Positions 8,988 through 17,145 of a stretch of DNA of 64,000 nucleotides are shown one piece after another. Under the pieces are notes generated by a model. It did not search any database and had not been told where the DNA came from. It was given only the letters and a program-made list of their open reading frames with translations. Within the stretch, counting starts at the first letter, position 1. Every line of letters starts with the position of its first letter. The translations under genes were made by a program, and so were the position numbers. The stretch covers positions 62,001 to 126,000 of the forward strand of contig OZ242030.1 of NCBI GenBank assembly GCA_965205055.1, read 5' to 3'. Source of the DNA: CBDBBY01 sp965205055. Its GTDB lineage: Bacteria > Pseudomonadota > Alphaproteobacteria > Rhodobacterales > Rhodobacteraceae.

Positions 8988-9876
8988 TCAAATCATCGCA
9001 TCCTCGATGATAATGGCCACGCCCGTATTGCTCGCCGCAATCGGCGGCTTGGTCAATCGGGAAGGCGGCATTGTCAATATCGGCCTTGAGGCGAAGATGC
9101 TGGCGGGGGCCTTGGCCGCGGTCATTTTTTCTGCGGCGTTCGGCGAGTGGTGGATTGGCGCGCTTGCAGGCGGCATAACGGGCGCCGTCATCGGCTTGGC
9201 ATTTTCGCTCGTCGTCACCAGGCTTGGAGCCGACATGATCGTCGCGGGCCTTGGCCTCAACGTTTTCGTGCTCGGAGGCATCGGATTCTTCAACGAATGG
9301 AACTTCGGGACGAGCGGCACCGTACGTATTTCAGGCGTGGAATTGCTTCCGACAATCACATTGCCGCTGATTGAAGACATTCCGCTGGTCGGGGCGATTG
9401 TATCGGGCTTGGATCCTTTGACTTGGTTCGCATGGGCGACCGTGCTCGCACTTCCAGTATTTCTCTACAACACGCCTTTCGGGCTGCGCATCCGTGCCGT
9501 CGGGAGCGCCGAATACGTCGCTCGCTCCTTGGGGCTTCCCGCCCTTGCGATTCGCGACGCGACTACTGTTTTCGCCGGATTCTATTCCGGCTTGGCGGGA
9601 GCTCACTTGTCCCTCGCAACCATCGGATTGTTCAACGACGGGCTGACCGCGGGCCGAGGGTTCATTGCGCTGGCGGCTTTCTATTTCGGCCGGGACAGGC
9701 CTTGGCCAACGGCGCTCGTCTGCTTGTTTTTCGGATTTCTGGACGCTGCGCAGATTCGATTGCAAACTCAGGGGCTGCCTCCGAAGCTCATCGAGACAAT
9801 CCCCTATCTGATGGTTCTTGTCGCGCTTTGCATCGCGGGAGTCCACGCCAAGCGGCAAAAGGCGAAAGCGAAATGA
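8977..9876 (+). CDS. ABC transporter permease, nucleoside type (second subunit)
   Basis: A 299-residue permease of the same family (NupQ/YufQ-like), shorter than its partner, as is usual. The N-terminal half carries NREGGIVNIGLEAKML, the counterpart of the GIFNVGIEG motif, followed by multiple membrane segments. Later motifs are RAVGSAEYVARSLG and FYSGLAGAHLSL. The start overlaps the first permease by 11 bp, and the stop overlaps the hydrolase start (ATGA). The pair of unequal permeases plus BMP binding protein is the standard nucleoside importer arrangement. Confidence 0.93.
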   Translation: MLLDQIIASSMIMATPVLLAAIGGLVNREGGIVNIGLEAKMLAGALAAVIFSAAFGEWWIGALAGGITGAVIGLAFSLVVTRLGADMIVAGLGLNVFVLGGIGFFNEWNFGTSGTVRISGVELLPTITLPLIEDIPLVGAIVSGLDPLTWFAWATVLALPVFLYNTPFGLRIRAVGSAEYVARSLGLPALAIRDATTVFAGFYSGLAGAHLSLATIGLFNDGLTAGRGFIALAAFYFGRDRPWPTALVCLFFGFLDAAQIRLQTQGLPPKLIETIPYLMVLVALCIAGVHAKRQKAKAK

Positions 9877-10427
9877 CCGCGGCATTGCTTTCGGTCGACA
9901 TGCAGAATTCATTCCTTCATCCGGAAGGCGAAAACTACTATCCTCAACCTGAAGGCTTCGTGGACAATGTCGCTCTGCTGCTGAATGCTGCTCGTTCCAA
10001 GGGCTCACTCGTGGTCCACACGATTGACCGGCATCGTCGCGGATTTACGGATTTCGAATCGAAGCGTCTGCCCCCGCATTGCTTGAACGACGAATTCAAC
10101 GCCGAGTATTTCAATGAGTTCGGACCGTTGGGCCGGGGCAACGAAATCGAAATCGTCAAGCGGCGCTACAGCGCCTTCTTCGCAACCGAGCTCTCCCTGT
10201 TCCTTAATGAACAATCGGTGGACAAAGTCGTCATTTGCGGACTCAAGACAAATGTCTGCGTGCGGGCAACGGTCCAGGACGCGTTCGCGTACGGCTTCAA
10301 CGTGCATGTTGTCCGGGAAGCAACCAGCTCCAACCGTGCGCAACTGGCCGAATCATCCCTTGAGGACATCGACCGCTATTTCGGGCGGGTGATTTCGATG
10401 GAACAAGCATTGGATCTGCTGACATGA
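9873..10427 (+). CDS. Isochorismatase-family cysteine hydrolase, nicotinamidase-like
   Basis: A 184-residue protein of the isochorismatase-like superfamily. The catalytic triad is intact: Asp9 (SVDMQNSF), Lys96 (IVKRRYSAF) and Cys129 (GLKTNVCVRAT). Nicotinamidases bind a metal through an Asp-x-His pair and a later His. Here DRH (Asp52, His54) and PPHC (His69) stand at equivalent places, which favours a nicotinamidase-like amidase over a true isochorismatase. That assignment is inference. The ATG overlaps the permease stop (ATGA), and its own stop overlaps the kinase start the same way, so it belongs to the uptake operon. It probably acts on a product released from the imported nucleoside. Confidence 0.85.
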   Translation: MTAALLSVDMQNSFLHPEGENYYPQPEGFVDNVALLLNAARSKGSLVVHTIDRHRRGFTDFESKRLPPHCLNDEFNAEYFNEFGPLGRGNEIEIVKRRYSAFFATELSLFLNEQSVDKVVICGLKTNVCVRATVQDAFAYGFNVHVVREATSSNRAQLAESSLEDIDRYFGRVISMEQALDLLT

Positions 10428-11266
10428 AGTCGCTTGCCGTTTCGGGATACTCCAGCATGGACTATCCAGTAATTTTGGAAGGACGCATTCGCGGCGACAA
10501 AACTACGAGGATCAATCATCGCGATCCGTCCGCATGGCCGCGCATAGGAGGCTGCCCTGCGTACGTTGCGCTCGCCGCCGCCGCCGCCGGACAGATTGCT
10601 CGGCCCGTCACGTGGGTCGGCTCGGACTGTCTGGGGTCCGAATACATTGAATCGATCAAAGAAAGTGGCGTAGACGATTCAGCTATCGAAAGGCTGTCGG
10701 CCAGGAATTCGCCGGTAGCGATACTGGCATACCAGTCCGATGGCAGTTGCGCGTGCTTGTACGATCCGGCATTCGACGGCGCGGAAGAACTGAGCAATAG
10801 ACAGATGCACGCATTGAGCAATGCAAGTCACCTTTGCATCACGGCAGGGCCGTCCCACTTGACGGCCAGCATTTTGAGCTGCCGTTCAGTCGGCACTCGT
10901 CTCTACTGGGTGCTCAAGAATGACCCTCATTGCTTCACGCCCGAGTTACGGGTTGAGCTGGCGAAATCCGCAGATGTGATCTTCTGCAGCCGGTCGGAGA
11001 TCGGACTGATCGATTCCGTCGACGCTGGAACGATCATCGTTGAAACTTCGGGCTCCGGAAAGATTCGGGTGAAGCGGTGCGGGCACGCAGATCAGCTTGA
11101 GGTCAGACCATTGTCCGTCCGTGATGCCACTGGTGCCGGAGATACGTTTGCGGGAGGATTTATTGCCGCGGAGATGCGGGGCGTTGAAGATCCTATCGAT
11201 GCGGCATCGGCCGGCGCGGCCGCCGCGAGGACGATGCTGATGGCTCGGATGGAGCTTGAACCGTGA
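10424..11266 (+). CDS. PfkB-family carbohydrate/nucleoside kinase
   Basis: A 280-residue ribokinase/PfkB-fold enzyme. The N-terminal di-Gly substrate motif appears as IGGCPAYVAL (about 41-50). The C-terminal signature DATGAGDTFAGGF spans about 234-246, with catalytic Asp240 and the anion-hole Gly-Ala-Gly. Such kinases phosphorylate the hydroxymethyl group of sugars or nucleosides using ATP. The substrate here could be the nucleoside or the released pentose, and the sequence does not decide. It overlaps both neighbours by 4 bp. It is somewhat shorter than typical ribokinases (about 300). Confidence 0.88.
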   Translation: MKSLAVSGYSSMDYPVILEGRIRGDKTTRINHRDPSAWPRIGGCPAYVALAAAAAGQIARPVTWVGSDCLGSEYIESIKESGVDDSAIERLSARNSPVAILAYQSDGSCACLYDPAFDGAEELSNRQMHALSNASHLCITAGPSHLTASILSCRSVGTRLYWVLKNDPHCFTPELRVELAKSADVIFCSRSEIGLIDSVDAGTIIVETSGSGKIRVKRCGHADQLEVRPLSVRDATGAGDTFAGGFIAAEMRGVEDPIDAASAGAAAARTMLMARMELEP

Positions 11267-11997
11267 AGCGGGCTTGGTACTTGGGATTAAGGGAGTCCGA
11301 CGTTGGAGGCCGCGCCGTGCTTGTCGGAGACCCGGACAGAGTTGGTCGCATCGCCAAGCATATGGAAGAGACGGAAGCGTTTCCGGTTTCACGCGGTTTG
11401 AGAACAGTCACGGGCCTCTTTCGAGGATGCAGGATTACGGTCGCGGCTTATGGAATGGGTTCGCCGATCGCCGTGATCGTTTTGCATGAGCTCGCGATGC
11501 TCGGCACATCAAGATTTGTGCGAATTGGCACGGCGATGCATTTTCCGCCCGCAGAAGCGGGCTCGCTCGTCGTCAGCGAAGCGGCACTCAGTTTCGAAGG
11601 CACATCGCCCGCCTACCTGAATTCGGACGGGCCCATTTTTGCGGACTCCGACTTGCGTCGAGATCTTGAAGGCGCAGCAAGTTCCGTCGGCAGGAGCGCC
11701 AAATCAGGGTTGTTCGCCACTTTTGACGCATTTTACCGGGATATGTTTGGAATCGACGAATCCGGGGTGAAACGGGCGGCTGCAAAACGGGCGGCGCTCG
11801 CCGATATGGGAGTGCTTGCAGCGGACATGGAAACGTCCGCCTTGCTTGCAGCGTCACATTCACTCGGAGTCGCATGCGCCAGTTTGTGTCTATGCACGGT
11901 CAATGCGACAACGCAGGAAAAGTTGCCTCGCGCCTCCCTGAAGGCTGGCGAATCTGACATGTTTAAAGCGGCATTGCTTGGGCTGACCGCCGCTTAG
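11263..11997 (+). CDS. Nucleoside phosphorylase (PNP/uridine phosphorylase superfamily)
   Basis: A 244-residue member of the NP-I family (PF01048 type), which splits nucleosides with phosphate into base and ribose-1-phosphate. Visible motifs are VGDPDRVGRIAKHM (phosphate-binding end, about 21-34), AYGMGSPIAVIVLHEL (about 64-79), RIGTAMHF, and the base/ribose-binding DMETSALLA near 189. The start is GTG in a GTGA overlap with the kinase stop. It is the last gene of the operon, and the DNA after 11997 shows no clear rho-independent terminator. Whether it prefers purine, uridine or a pyridinium nucleoside cannot be read from the sequence. Confidence 0.9.
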   Translation: MKRAWYLGLRESDVGGRAVLVGDPDRVGRIAKHMEETEAFPVSRGLRTVTGLFRGCRITVAAYGMGSPIAVIVLHELAMLGTSRFVRIGTAMHFPPAEAGSLVVSEAALSFEGTSPAYLNSDGPIFADSDLRRDLEGAASSVGRSAKSGLFATFDAFYRDMFGIDESGVKRAAAKRAALADMGVLAADMETSALLAASHSLGVACASLCLCTVNATTQEKLPRASLKAGESDMFKAALLGLTAA

Positions 11998-12221
11998 GCC
12001 GAAGCAGAAGTGCGGTCGAACGGTCCAGACGAACCCGAAATTTTGTCAGCTTGAGGCGTGGCGGCGTCAAATTTCATTGGCGCTTTGTTTAGGTTTAGGG
12101 CCTGTCTGCGCTAAAATTTTTGCTTGGGTTATGCTTAAGTGCCCGTCGATAAATAAATAGAATTCGAGCAGCGCACGGTCGTGAAACAGATCACGGCAAA
12201 ACGTTGCACCGAAATCCACCT
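11998..12221. other. Intergenic region after the nucleoside operon
   Basis: Moderately AT-rich spacer, notably around 12100-12170. No gene, clear terminator hairpin or repeat was recognised. It presumably holds the promoter for the 12222/12473 gene pair. Confidence 0.4.
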
Positions 12222-12476
12222 ATGGCTGCCGATTCAGCGGGGAAACATGCGGAATTCGAACATCACATTCAGAGACGCGCTTCCGTCCGCGGCCGCTGGG
12301 TAACCGTCACTGAGGAGCTGATACTGGGGAATAGGGCTTATTGGTTGTGTCTTCGGAGATTTCCGGAAACTGCCAACGAGGCATCCACCACAGTCAAAAT
12401 GCCGGAAGTAAACCTGTTTAACGTTGATTCCATGCGCTGCTTGATAGATCAATCGAGGAGAGGGAAAACCCAATGA
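12222..12476 (+). CDS. Short hypothetical protein, overlapping the IS-split gene
   Basis: An open frame of 84 residues from the ATG at 12222 (a TTG at 12204 in the same frame would give 90). I do not recognise it. It is charged and soluble-looking, with RGRWVTVTEELILGNRAYW in the middle. No Shine-Dalgarno is seen before either start. The argument for it is its end: the stop overlaps the ATG of the next gene (ATGA at 12473), a coupling geometry. The argument against is the missing ribosome-binding site. It may be a leader or partner protein, or chance. Confidence 0.3.
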   Translation: MAADSAGKHAEFEHHIQRRASVRGRWVTVTEELILGNRAYWLCLRRFPETANEASTTVKMPEVNLFNVDSMRCLIDQSRRGKTQ

Positions 12477-13340
12477 AAGTAAGGATTCAGGACAGGGGAG
12501 CCTTGGACACGGTATCGCCCGCGGCGCTGTCAGCTTACGCTTGCGCTGTCGGTTGGGCGAAAAGTGAGACTTATGGCGATAACTCCGACATCTACGTTCA
12601 CGAGCATGCGCCTGAAATCATCATTCCGCGTACCCAACGACTTGGCGATTACGCCGAGGTGGTTTCGCGGTTGATAGGAGTTTTCGCCGAAACCGCCGAA
12701 ACGGACGAACTTTCCCTGTACCGCGATCTGATCACGGCCGACTGCGACGTTGTAAGAGTGAAAGCTGCGCCGGAAGCGTCTCGTGGCTCGGTTTCTCTGC
12801 AGGACGGCGTGAAACTTATAACTGGCGCTCACGACATGTTTTTGGCTGCTGCACGCTCCTTGCATGAGCGAAGGCAATACCACCGGGCAAGGGCGACTCA
12901 GGAGGTCAATGATTTCATGCAGCGCGTCCATCTTGGACAGACTGAGCATGGCAGCTTTGTCATAACGCTTATGACTTCAGTTGTTCCGCCGCCCTTCCGA
13001 ATGCCGACGCCGTTGGACTCCTTGGAAGAGAACGACTGGCCAATTGAGGATGCGCCCCTTGAACGGCAGTTGACGCGAAGCTTGCTGGAAGCGTTGACGG
13101 CTGTCCGAGAGGCGACAGAGAGGACAGCCGCTGGCGAAATGGACGCATTTCCGGAATTCGTGAAGCGAGGCACGAGTGCCGGTCTTTGCAATGCGCTTGC
13201 TATGCTGATTGAACCTTTTGGCGGGATCGATATCGGATTGACTTGGGCGCGTACATGGCCCGCTGAAACGGCAAGAGAGACTGTCCGCTTCGCGGCGGCG
13301 GACGCGCCCATCTTGCGTGAAGCGGCACGACGATTTCGAG

Positions 13341-13350
13341 AGCGCGGACC
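13341..13350 (+). repeat. Target-site duplication, left copy (10 bp)
   Basis: AGCGCGGACC directly abuts the left end of the ISAs1-type element and is repeated exactly at 14584-14593. Confidence 0.93.
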
Positions 13351-14583
13351 CAGCGCAATCGCACTTCAAAACTCTGGCGCGAGCACTGCCGCGCGTCTGA
13401 TGAGCTTGAGTCGATATTCCGGCATTTGCGCCGCCCATCGGAACCGCCGCCGGATTGAGAGCTTGTCGTCCATGAGACGGATGATGTCCGGAGCGATTTT
13501 CCGGACGGCCGCGAGGTTCTCCGGGCCGTGGCCCATCCGGTTCCGCAGATCGTCCTCTCCCATCTGGACGTCCAGGACCCAGTGCAGACTGTTCTCGATC
13601 GCCCAGTGGGTCCGGACGGCTTTCAGAAGCTCCTCCGGAGACATCTTTCGGCTCATGATGCAGTAGCGGGTCTCAGTCTTGGTCCGTCCCTCGGTCTCGC
13701 GGGCGGCCTCGACCTTGCCGACGGCCTCGAGGCCCGGCCACCGGTGGAGGTCCTGCAGCCAGCCGACGTCGTGGGAGACCGTCGCGGTGCGCGTCTCGAT
13801 GCGCCCGTGTCCGCAGCCGACATGCTGATATGAAAGCATTTCCTTTTGCGCCTCGGGATCCTCAAGCCACTCCTTCGCGTCCTTGTGAAGCTCTTTCTGG
13901 TTGGCTTTCAGCGTCAGGACGTAGTTCCCGCCCTTGCCGATGATCAGCTCCGATGCCGCGCGCTGCGTGTGCAGCGCGTCCGCGGTGACGAGCGTGCCTT
14001 CCAGGCTCAGCATCTCGAGTAGAGCCGGAAGCGCCCGGATCTCGTTGGACTTCTTGTCGACCGCGACCTGGCCGAGCACGATCCCCGACCCCGGGGCGAA
14101 GGCGCTCAAGAGATGCAGCGGCGAAAGCTCCGAGGCGCGAGAGAACGTGCGCCGGAGCGCCTTGCCGTCGACCGCGATCTGCCGGACGCCGTCCGCCTCC
14201 AGCGCCTTCGCCCAGCCCGAAGCGAACCGCGAAAGGGCCGCCGCGAACGGACCCGGATCCATCATCCGGAACAGCCGGGAGAAGGCGTCGTGGCTCGGAG
14301 GTCCGTGCTCCGGACGCATGAACCGGCGCAAAAACTTCTCGTTGAGGACGGCGAAATCCGCCATGTCGACGCAGGTCCGGCCGCCGCACAGGCTCGAAAG
14401 CAGCGCAATCATCAGCATCTCGAGAAAGTCGTGGCGCGTCGCGTTGCTCCTCCGGGGATCCTTGACCCCCTTGAAAAATTGACGGAAGTCTTCCATGTCC
14501 TGCCTCTTCGCTCTGCTCGCGCGGCCGTCTCGCCGCTTCGCGGAACATCCTGAAACAGTGCACGCTCAAATGCAATCGCCCTG
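13351..14583 (-). mobile_element. ISAs1-family insertion sequence, complete, 1233 bp
   Basis: Ends are defined by imperfect terminal inverted repeats. The left begins CAGCGCAATCGCACTTCAAA (13351-13370). The right, read inward, begins CAGGGCGATTGCATTTGAGC (14564-14583). They match at about 13 of 20 positions and start with the same CAG. A perfect 10-bp duplication flanks the element. It contains one transposase gene on the minus strand that looks intact. The intact transposase and the perfect duplication suggest recent arrival, in contrast to the decayed ISKra4 and IS630 relics elsewhere in the window. Confidence 0.93.
13366..14496 (-). CDS. ISAs1-family transposase
   Basis: A 376-residue DDE transposase of the ISAs1 (H-repeat-like) family. 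The N-terminus FRQFFKGVKDPRRSNATRH is the family-typical start. The catalytic regions are AVDGKALRRTFSR (first Asp), LVTADALHTQRAAS (second Asp) and HWAIENSLHWVLDVQMGED (Glu). The frame is uninterrupted and the length is normal, so it is probably active. The stop codon falls inside the left terminal repeat. It is read in the direction opposite to the gene it interrupts. Base use is very GC-rich compared with the interrupted gene. Confidence 0.95.
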   Translation of the reverse strand: MEDFRQFFKGVKDPRRSNATRHDFLEMLMIALLSSLCGGRTCVDMADFAVLNEKFLRRFMRPEHGPPSHDAFSRLFRMMDPGPFAAALSRFASGWAKALEADGVRQIAVDGKALRRTFSRASELSPLHLLSAFAPGSGIVLGQVAVDKKSNEIRALPALLEMLSLEGTLVTADALHTQRAASELIIGKGGNYVLTLKANQKELHKDAKEWLEDPEAQKEMLSYQHVGCGHGRIETRTATVSHDVGWLQDLHRWPGLEAVGKVEAARETEGRTKTETRYCIMSRKMSPEELLKAVRTHWAIENSLHWVLDVQMGEDDLRNRMGHGPENLAAVRKIAPDIIRLMDDKLSIRRRFRWAAQMPEYRLKLIRRAAVLAPEF

Positions 14584-14593
14584 AGCGCGGACC
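14584..14593 (+). repeat. Target-site duplication, right copy (10 bp)
   Basis: AGCGCGGACC immediately follows the right terminal repeat and is identical to 13341-13350. Confidence 0.93.
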
Positions 14594-14901
14594 AAGGCAT
14601 GCAGCCCCGGTTCAAGGTTATATCCAGCGATTGAGTCGCGAAGACGAAGAAACGGACGGGACGGCTACATTGCGAGCCGATATCGAGGGGCGTGCTGTAT
14701 TGATCTCAACTGGTTTGAGGAAATTGGACTATGATCGCGCCATACAAGCCCACAAGGACAACGCGCTCATTGTCGTGGATGGCGATCTCGAGCGAGTCGG
14801 CGATCGATGGCGTTTCCGCAATGCTCGCATCGTGGATGTCATTTCGGACGGAAGCGATGATGGCAATCCGAACCGAACTTCATAGAGCGTTTTTCACTGA
14901 G

Positions 14902-14916
14902 ATTGAACCAGGCCAG
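14902..14916 (+). repeat. 15-bp repeat shared with 28160-28174
   Basis: ATTGAACCAGGCCAG occurs here, 16 bp after the split gene's stop, and again at 28160-28174 in the same orientation. Each copy is preceded upstream by a TAGAGCG-type segment (14883 and 28086). This suggests two relics of one small dispersed repeat. Confidence 0.45.
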
Positions 14917-15020
14917 TCTGGGAATTCTCTTTCTCTATCGTGATTTGGTTCGATGTCCGTTGCGTCTTAACAGAAGACGGGATTGATGGATCGCTTCGGG
15001 GTGAGTCTCATGATTCTTGT

Positions 15021-16046
15021 TCAGCCAACTACGGCTGGGGCGTCATTTTTTGACCGCTTCGACTTGAGTCTGACGGATTCGGAATATTCATCGAGAGTTC
15101 TCCGAATCCCCTCCTCCAATGATATTGTCGGACGCCAGCCAAGCTTACGAATGAGGGTCGTGTCGGCGAATTTGCGTGGAGCTCCATCCGGCTTGGTTCC
15201 GTCAAGCGAGATTTCTCCGCGATAATCGGCCAATCGGGCGATCAGCCTGGCAAGGTTCAAAATCGAAACCTCGCGGCCGCTCCCGATATTAATCGGAACA
15301 GGGCCGGAGTAGTTCTTCATCAAAAAAATTATGGCATCCGCACAATCTTCCGCATGAAGAAATTCACGTTTCGGGGTGCCGGATCCCCAAATCGTAATGG
15401 ACGGCGAATTGCCGATCTTGGCATCGTGCACTTTCCGCACGAAGGCGGGAAGCACATGGCTGGACGACAGATCGAAATTGTCGTTTGCCCCGTACAGGTT
15501 GGTGGGCATGCACGAGATGAAATCCGCGCCGTGCTGCTTTCTGTAGGCCTGGCACATCTTCAGGCCCGCGATCTTGGCGATCGCATAGGCCTCGTTCGTC
15601 GGCTCGAGCGGGCCGGCGAGCAATTCCGTTTCTGAGATCGGCTGCCGGGCGGCTTTCGGATAGATGCAGGTCGAACCGATGAACATCAGCTTTTCGACGC
15701 CGACTTGAAACGCGGCGTGAATGATGTTCGCTTCGATCATCAGGTTTTCATAGATGAAGTCCGCCGGATAGGCGTGGTTCGCCAGGATGCCGCCGACCTT
15801 GGCGGCCGCGACGAAAACCAAGTCGGGCTTCTGCCGCCGAAACCAGGACTCGACTTCCGTTTGCCTCGTCAAATCGACCTCGGCTCGGTCGGCAGTGAGC
15901 GGAACGCACCGCTCGGAAGCCAGTCTCTCGACTATGGCCGAACCCAGTAGGCCGCTGTGGCCAGCGACGAAAGTGCGCTTGCCTTCAATCTTCAAAGGCG
16001 TTTCAAGGCGTTGGACATCGGTCACGATTTGCTCCCGTTTTTCCAA
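15021..16046 (-). CDS. fcl: GDP-L-fucose synthase-like NAD(P)-dependent epimerase/reductase
   Basis: A 341-residue extended SDR of the GDP-fucose synthase (WcaG/Fcl) type, which turns GDP-4-keto-6-deoxymannose into GDP-L-fucose for surface glycans. The nucleotide site is GHSGLLGSAI (about 29-38). The family-specific stretch VFVAAAKVGGI follows, then the catalytic Ser in GSTCIYPK and Tyr/Lys in AYAIAKIAG, and later PTNLYGANDNFDL. The N-terminus is about 20 residues longer than usual, so a later start is possible. It lies 35 bp downstream of ugpC on the same strand. No gmd or other nucleotide-sugar gene is in the window, so its substrate supply is unseen. Confidence 0.9.
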   Translation of the reverse strand: MEKREQIVTDVQRLETPLKIEGKRTFVAGHSGLLGSAIVERLASERCVPLTADRAEVDLTRQTEVESWFRRQKPDLVFVAAAKVGGILANHAYPADFIYENLMIEANIIHAAFQVGVEKLMFIGSTCIYPKAARQPISETELLAGPLEPTNEAYAIAKIAGLKMCQAYRKQHGADFISCMPTNLYGANDNFDLSSSHVLPAFVRKVHDAKIGNSPSITIWGSGTPKREFLHAEDCADAIIFLMKNYSGPVPINIGSGREVSILNLARLIARLADYRGEISLDGTKPDGAPRKFADTTLIRKLGWRPTISLEEGIRRTLDEYSESVRLKSKRSKNDAPAVVG

Positions 16047-16081
16047 GCGGCGGCATCCCTTGATAGTTTTCCCACCAAGCT

Positions 16082-17140
16082 TCAGTTGAGACGCCGGCCC
16101 AGTTCCGTATCGAACAAATGGAGGTTGCGCTCGGCAACGTTCAGGCGCAGCGCGTTGCTTCCCCCGCCAACCCGATGCACGCCCGGGATGCTTGCGGTGA
16201 ACGCGTCGCCCGTGCCGTTCAGTCTGCCATGGAGAAGGGTGTTCGCTCCGAGCGGCTCGCTCATCTGAACGGAAAGCATGATCGGACCATTCGGGTCGAT
16301 CTCAAGATGTTCAGGCCGAATCCCGAGCTTGATCGATCCTGAAACATTCAAATCCCGTATGTCGAAAGGAGGGCATTCCGCGATTGCCAACCGTTTGTCT
16401 TCGACTCGCGCATCGACGACGTTCATCGAGGGACTTCCGATGAATTGCGCGGCGAACAACGTCTCCGGCCGCTCATACACATCCAGCGGGGTTCCGATTT
16501 GCTCGACCAAGCCCCCGTTCATCACGATCATCCGGTCGGCCATGGTCATCGCTTCCACCTGGTCGTGAGTGACGTAAAGCGAAGTGACGCCGAGCTTCGA
16601 TTGCAATTCCTTGATCTCCAGGCGCATCTGCACCCGCAGTTTCGCATCGAGGTTCGACAAAGGTTCATCGAACAAGAAAACCGACGGTTCGCGGACGATC
16701 GCGCGGCCCATCGCGACGCGCTGCCTCTGACCGCCCGAAAGCTGTTTCGGCTTGCGGTCCAGAAGATCTTCAAGCTGAAGCAGCTTTGCCGCTTCCGCCA
16801 CCTTCCTTTTGATCTCGGCTTTGGGAACGCGGGCAATCCGCAATCCGTATCCCATGTTCCGGGCAACGGTCATGTGCGGGTAGAGCGCGTAATTCTGGAA
16901 CACCATGGCGATGTCGCGGTCCATGGGTTCTTTGTCGTTCGCGCGCACTCCCCCGATGAGGAGTTCGCCTTCGGTGATGGTTTCAAGCCCGGCGACCATC
17001 CGCAGGAGCGTGGACTTGCCGCAGCCTGAAGGCCCGACGATCACGACGAATTCGCCGTCGTCGATGCTGGCGCTGAATCCGTGGATGACGTCCACGGACC
17101 CGAATTTCTTGACGACGTTTCTCAGTTTGACTTCAGCCAT
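16082..17140 (-). CDS. ugpC: Glycerol-3-phosphate-type ABC importer ATPase
   Basis: A 352-residue ATPase of the UgpC/MalK group. Walker A is GPSGCGKST (about 37-45), the signature LSGGQRQRVAMGRA and Walker B VFLFDEPLSNLDAKLR. A C-terminal TOBE-type regulatory domain includes IRPEHLE. It would power UgpA/UgpE for import of glycerol-3-phosphate or glycerophosphodiesters. The ATG at 17140 is the conserved start (MAEVKLRNVVKKFG), 5 bp after the ugpE stop. The operon order is ugpB-ugpA-ugpE-ugpC, as in E. coli. MalK-type ATPases can be shared among sugar transporters. Confidence 0.94.
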   Translation of the reverse strand: MAEVKLRNVVKKFGSVDVIHGFSASIDDGEFVVIVGPSGCGKSTLLRMVAGLETITEGELLIGGVRANDKEPMDRDIAMVFQNYALYPHMTVARNMGYGLRIARVPKAEIKRKVAEAAKLLQLEDLLDRKPKQLSGGQRQRVAMGRAIVREPSVFLFDEPLSNLDAKLRVQMRLEIKELQSKLGVTSLYVTHDQVEAMTMADRMIVMNGGLVEQIGTPLDVYERPETLFAAQFIGSPSMNVVDARVEDKRLAIAECPPFDIRDLNVSGSIKLGIRPEHLEIDPNGPIMLSVQMSEPLGANTLLHGRLNGTGDAFTASIPGVHRVGGGSNALRLNVAERNLHLFDTELGRRLN

Positions 17141-17145
17141 CGCGC

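Larger units (their letters stand above)
12473..14885 (+). pseudogene. Unrecognised ~389-residue gene split by an ISAs1-type element
   Basis: The gene starts at 12473 behind a strong GAGGAGAGGG site. It runs intact to 13350 and resumes at 14594 after the insertion. Joining 12473-13350 to 14594-14885 (one target copy removed) gives 1170 bp, exactly 390 codons with no stop before the TAG at 14883-14885, so the insertion is the only visible lesion. The protein is soluble, without signal or membrane segments. Conserved-looking blocks are TYGDNSDIYVHE, PRTQRLGDYAEVV, LYRDLITADCDVVRV, LGQTEHGSFVITL and, near the C-terminus, GDLERVGDRWRFRNARIV. I believe this is a widespread uncharacterised bacterial family but cannot name it. 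At present the product would be truncated after ~293 residues and run into transposon sequence. Confidence 0.75.

Noticed and set aside
13351..13666. Extension of the split gene into the insertion sequence (frame open to 13666)
   Set aside because: Residues after the insertion point are the reverse of the transposase gene and are not part of the natural protein.
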